Of a stretch of DNA of 64,000 nt, positions 61,691-64,000 are shown piece after piece; within the stretch, counting starts at the first letter, position 1; the number at the start of each line of letters is the position of its first letter. The DNA is from Streptomyces sp. NBC_01428 (GTDB lineage Bacteria; Actinomycetota; Actinomycetes; Streptomycetales; Streptomycetaceae). The translations under genes were made by a program, and so were the position numbers. The notes beneath the pieces were generated by a model, which worked only from the letters and a program-made list of their open reading frames with translations, was not told where the DNA came from and ran no database searches. Where the stretch lies: assembly GCF_036231965.1 (NCBI RefSeq), contig NZ_CP109499.1, positions 124,001 through 188,000 on the forward strand, in the 5' to 3' direction.

Positions 61691-62320
61691 ATGACGGATG
61701 CGAGCGCTGCCGAGGCAACGTCCCGGGCCGACACGGAACGGCTGGTGACGCTGTCCGACGGCATCTATGCCATCGCCATGACCCTGCTCGTCCTGGATCT
61801 GCGTATCCCGCCGCACCTCACGGGCGCGGCTTTCCAGGAGGCGCTGCGGTCGTCATGGCCCAACCTGGGTGCCGCCGCTCTGAGCTTCGCCGTGCTGGCC
61901 GGGTTCTGGCGTGACCAGCGACGCATTCTCGCCCCGCTGCCGACCGTGTCTCCTCTGGTCACGCGGCTCACCCTCCTCGGGCTCGGGCTGGCCGCGGTAC
62001 TGCCCTACCCGACCACGCTGCTCGCCGAGTACGCGTCACACCCGCAGACCATCGCACTCTACGCCGGCACCATCGCGGCCGTGGAGGCCGTGCACGTCAC
62101 GGTGCTGCTGCTCACCCGGCGTCAGGCACATGTGTCATCGGAGGCACCCGCGTCCGCCGCGCGTCGCGTGTTCACGGCGCAGCTCGTGTCGAGCATGATC
62201 GTCTTCGCGGTGTCGATCGCGGTGGCCTTCTACGACACCGACGTCGCGATGCTGACGTGGATCGCGGTCGTTCCGGCCCACCACCTCATCGCCCATCGCA
62301 GCCGGACCGGAAGGCGCTGA
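61691..62320 (+). CDS. TMEM175-family potassium-channel-like protein
   Basis: A 209-residue membrane protein with six hydrophobic segments. RLVTLSDGIYAIAMTLLVLDL contains the FSDG-type signature (LSDG here) of helix 1 of bacterial TMEM175 channels; SFAVLAGFWRDQRRI follows as helix 3. It would form a K+ leak channel in the cell membrane. Starts at the ATG at 61691. Confidence 0.87.
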   Translation: MTDASAAEATSRADTERLVTLSDGIYAIAMTLLVLDLRIPPHLTGAAFQEALRSSWPNLGAAALSFAVLAGFWRDQRRILAPLPTVSPLVTRLTLLGLGLAAVLPYPTTLLAEYASHPQTIALYAGTIAAVEAVHVTVLLLTRRQAHVSSEAPASAARRVFTAQLVSSMIVFAVSIAVAFYDTDVAMLTWIAVVPAHHLIAHRSRTGRR

Positions 62321-62400
62321 ACACCGAGGATCCCCACCGGCGCGGCTGCGGGCTGGGCCGTCGGCGTGCGGGGGCCGACGGCCCGGCGGATCCGGGTCGG

Positions 62401-62892
62401 TCAGCCCTTCACGATGGCACGTACGGAGTCGACGCTGCCGCAGTCCGCCGCCAACTGCTTCTCGCGCTCCTGGAGAAAGGCCGTGCCGAGCTCCGCCCGA
62501 CGCTCGTCGGGGACGTTCTCCCGGGCGCCGTTGAGGATGGTCCGCTCCTCCTCGTCGAGGTGGTGCGAAACCGCCTTCGCCAGCGCTTCGAGGCGGGTGT
62601 CCCAGGTGTCGGAGCCGACCTCGGACACCTCCAGGAGCGCCAGCAGTGCCGCGTTCCCCTCGTGATGTTCCTCGGCGCCGTGCTCGACCTCTTCGTCGTC
62701 GACCTCCTTGAACCGCTTGAGTGCGCCGTACACCTGGGACTCCTCGGCCTCCCCGTGGGCGATGAGCAGGGCCGAGAACTGTTCGAGCGCCTTGGCGCGG
62801 TCCGCTTCCACGCTCCGCATCCGACGGAGGAGGTCTTCCATGCGGCGGTGGTCCTTGAGGATCATCTCGACGACGTCGTGCTCGGCGGTCAT
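62401..62892 (-). CDS. Hemerythrin HHE-domain protein
   Basis: A 163-residue helical protein with His/Glu positions for a di-iron site: MILKDHRRMEDLL, LIAHGEAEESQVYGAL, EHHEGNAALLALLE, AVSHHLDEEERTIL. It may bind oxygen or NO or sense iron and oxidants in the cytosol. The ATG is at 62892. Confidence 0.88.
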   Translation of the reverse strand: MTAEHDVVEMILKDHRRMEDLLRRMRSVEADRAKALEQFSALLIAHGEAEESQVYGALKRFKEVDDEEVEHGAEEHHEGNAALLALLEVSEVGSDTWDTRLEALAKAVSHHLDEEERTILNGARENVPDERRAELGTAFLQEREKQLAADCGSVDSVRAIVKG

Positions 62893-63218
62893 GCTGTTCT
62901 CCCTGCTCGGTACGGCTGTTGCGGGCGAGTGGCCGGCTGCGGGGCCCACGGGCGAGCCTGCAGCAAGTGCATCGTGCGTGCGCGGCGGACTCGCCGGGCC
63001 TGGTGGCCACCGTCCGGTGGAACAGCGGCCTCCCGACCGAGTTGCGCGATGCATCCGGCCAGACCCGCGTACCCCTGATCGGCCGGAGCAAGGGGGACGG
63101 AGCGGTGCGCGATGTCGCCGACCGCAGTCGGGGGGACAGCGGCGGCGGACCTGCGCCCGCGCCCCGCTTCGACCATGAGGTGCCGAAGTCGCACGCCCGT
63201 CATCGATGACAGCGCCCC
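62893..63218. other. Intergenic region
   Basis: 326 bp upstream of the hemerythrin gene and downstream of the AraC gene. I see no gene or clear element beyond compositional open frames. Confidence 0.5.
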
Positions 63219-64000
63219 CTAGCCGCTGGGGTACGCCGTCGGCGGGACGCCGACCGTCGCGTGGAAGTCCCGTACGAGATGGGCCTGGTCGGAGTAGCCC
63301 AGTTCGGCGGCGAGAGCGGGCCAGTCGACGTCGTCCTGACGGCCGGCCGTCTCCACGGCCTCGTGGATGCGGTAGCGCAGTACGCACCACTTGGGGCTGA
63401 CGCCGACGTACTCGGCGAACAGGCGTTGCAGCGAGCGCACGGACAAGCCCTCTTCGCGGGCGAGGTCGGCGACCCGGCGGACGCCGTCGCGGGGGTCGCG
63501 GATGCGGGCGACGAGCCGGCGGGCCAGTTCGGCCTGAGGATCGGGAGCGGCCGGGGCGAGCGCGAGGAGACAGGCGTCCAGTGCGGCGACGCGGTCGCGG
63601 TCGTCGGCGTGGTCGAGGATGGCGGCCGGGTCCGGGGCCTGCGGGAACACGTCCTCGTACGGCGACACCTTGCCCGTCCATGCGGCGACCGGCACGTCCG
63701 GGGCGAAGGGGCGGAAGGCACCCGGCCAGAACTTCACCCCGCAGACCCGGCCGCGCCCGTGCAGCTTGCGGGTGTAGAGGCCAGGGGCGCTGACCCCGGT
63801 CAGCTCCCCGTAGGGCGGCCCCTCGTCCTCCTCCCACTGGAAGGTGAGATTCACGGAAGGGTGCGGGAGGACGTGCGAGGCATACGGCGCGGGCAGGTCC
63901 CAGTCGATGAACCAGTACGTCTCCACGTACGGACGCAGGGGCGCGGCGGGTTCGTACCGGCGGAACCGTACGCGGGTGAGCAGCGCGGAGGGATCGACGA
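63219..64000 (-). CDS. AraC-family transcriptional regulator (5' end outside window)
   Basis: The frame from the TAG at 63219 stays open to the window edge (about 260 residues; VRFRRYEPAAPLRPYVETYWFIDWDL near the start). The N-terminal DUF6597-like region (HPSVNLTFQWE, GRGRVCGVKFWPGAFRPF) is followed by the double HTH of AraC proteins (RRVADLAREEGLSVRSLQRLFAEYVGVSPKWCVLRYRIHEA, LAAELGYSDQAHLVRDFHATVGVPPTAY). The only in-window ATG (63926) would cut off conserved residues, so the true start lies further right. Confidence 0.87.
   Translation of the reverse strand, partial: VDPSALLTRVRFRRYEPAAPLRPYVETYWFIDWDLPAPYASHVLPHPSVNLTFQWEEDEGPPYGELTGVSAPGLYTRKLHGRGRVCGVKFWPGAFRPFAPDVPVAAWTGKVSPYEDVFPQAPDPAAILDHADDRDRVAALDACLLALAPAAPDPQAELARRLVARIRDPRDGVRRVADLAREEGLSVRSLQRLFAEYVGVSPKWCVLRYRIHEAVETAGRQDDVDWPALAAELGYSDQAHLVRDFHATVGVPPTAYPSG

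Overview
The window looks like a chromosome segment of a Streptomyces-type actinomycete: very high GC, codons ending in G or C, a gamma-butyrolactone (A-factor type) signalling locus, and long modular NRPS genes. The centre is a large nonribosomal peptide cluster with its own precursor genes. Beside it lies a small, unusual lanthipeptide-like (LanM) locus.

Layout. 1-4.4 kb: butyrolactone locus with a pseudo-receptor-like TetR gene (cut by the window edge), an AfsA/ScbA-type synthase and an ArpA/ScbR-type receptor, with two ARE-like palindromes. 4.5-8.9 kb: a frameshifted secreted glycoside hydrolase, a secreted I36-type inhibitor and a sarcosine-oxidase-like flavoenzyme. 9.0-10.3 kb: a duplicated 107-bp element and the remnant of a replication-relaxation-like gene. 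10.3-12.4 kb: an ArsR regulator with an MFS exporter. 12.6-31.3 kb: three collinear NRPS genes (5 modules, epimerase, thioesterase). 31.8-37.9 kb, minus strand: a six-gene precursor operon (SbnB, SbnA, GltB-like FMN protein, AsnA/AsnRS-like ligase, glutamate mutase E and S). 38.3-47.1 kb: a fourth NRPS (3 modules). 47.1-48.1 kb: a LuxR regulator. 48.7-52.2 kb: a LanM-like synthetase and a 73-residue precursor peptide. 52.3-55.2 kb: a large LuxR-type ATPase regulator. 55.5-64 kb: ordinary streptomycete genes (cupin, AI-2E permease, lipoate ligase, acyltransferase, PNPOx, CGNR, TMEM175, hemerythrin, AraC).

How it may work. Eight adenylation domains are visible. Specificity codes read by eye suggest the order Asn-type, Leu-type, Leu-type (NRPS at 38 kb), unknown, Dap-type (12.6 kb), Asn-type, D-Asn-type (19.4 kb), Asn-type plus TE release (27.3 kb). 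The precursor operon fits this: SbnA/SbnB make L-2,3-diaminopropionate, glutamate mutase makes 3-methylaspartate, and the AsnA-like ligase could amidate that to 3-methylasparagine for the Asn-type domains. The final product and the link to the butyrolactone locus are inferences.

Most unusual points: a LanM whose cyclase has lost two of three zinc ligands, paired with a single-cysteine precursor; a 1,428-bp adenylation domain present three times; a truncated first C domain and a serine-less carrier domain at NRPS N-termini; and a 107-bp direct repeat that brackets the whole 46-kb accessory block.
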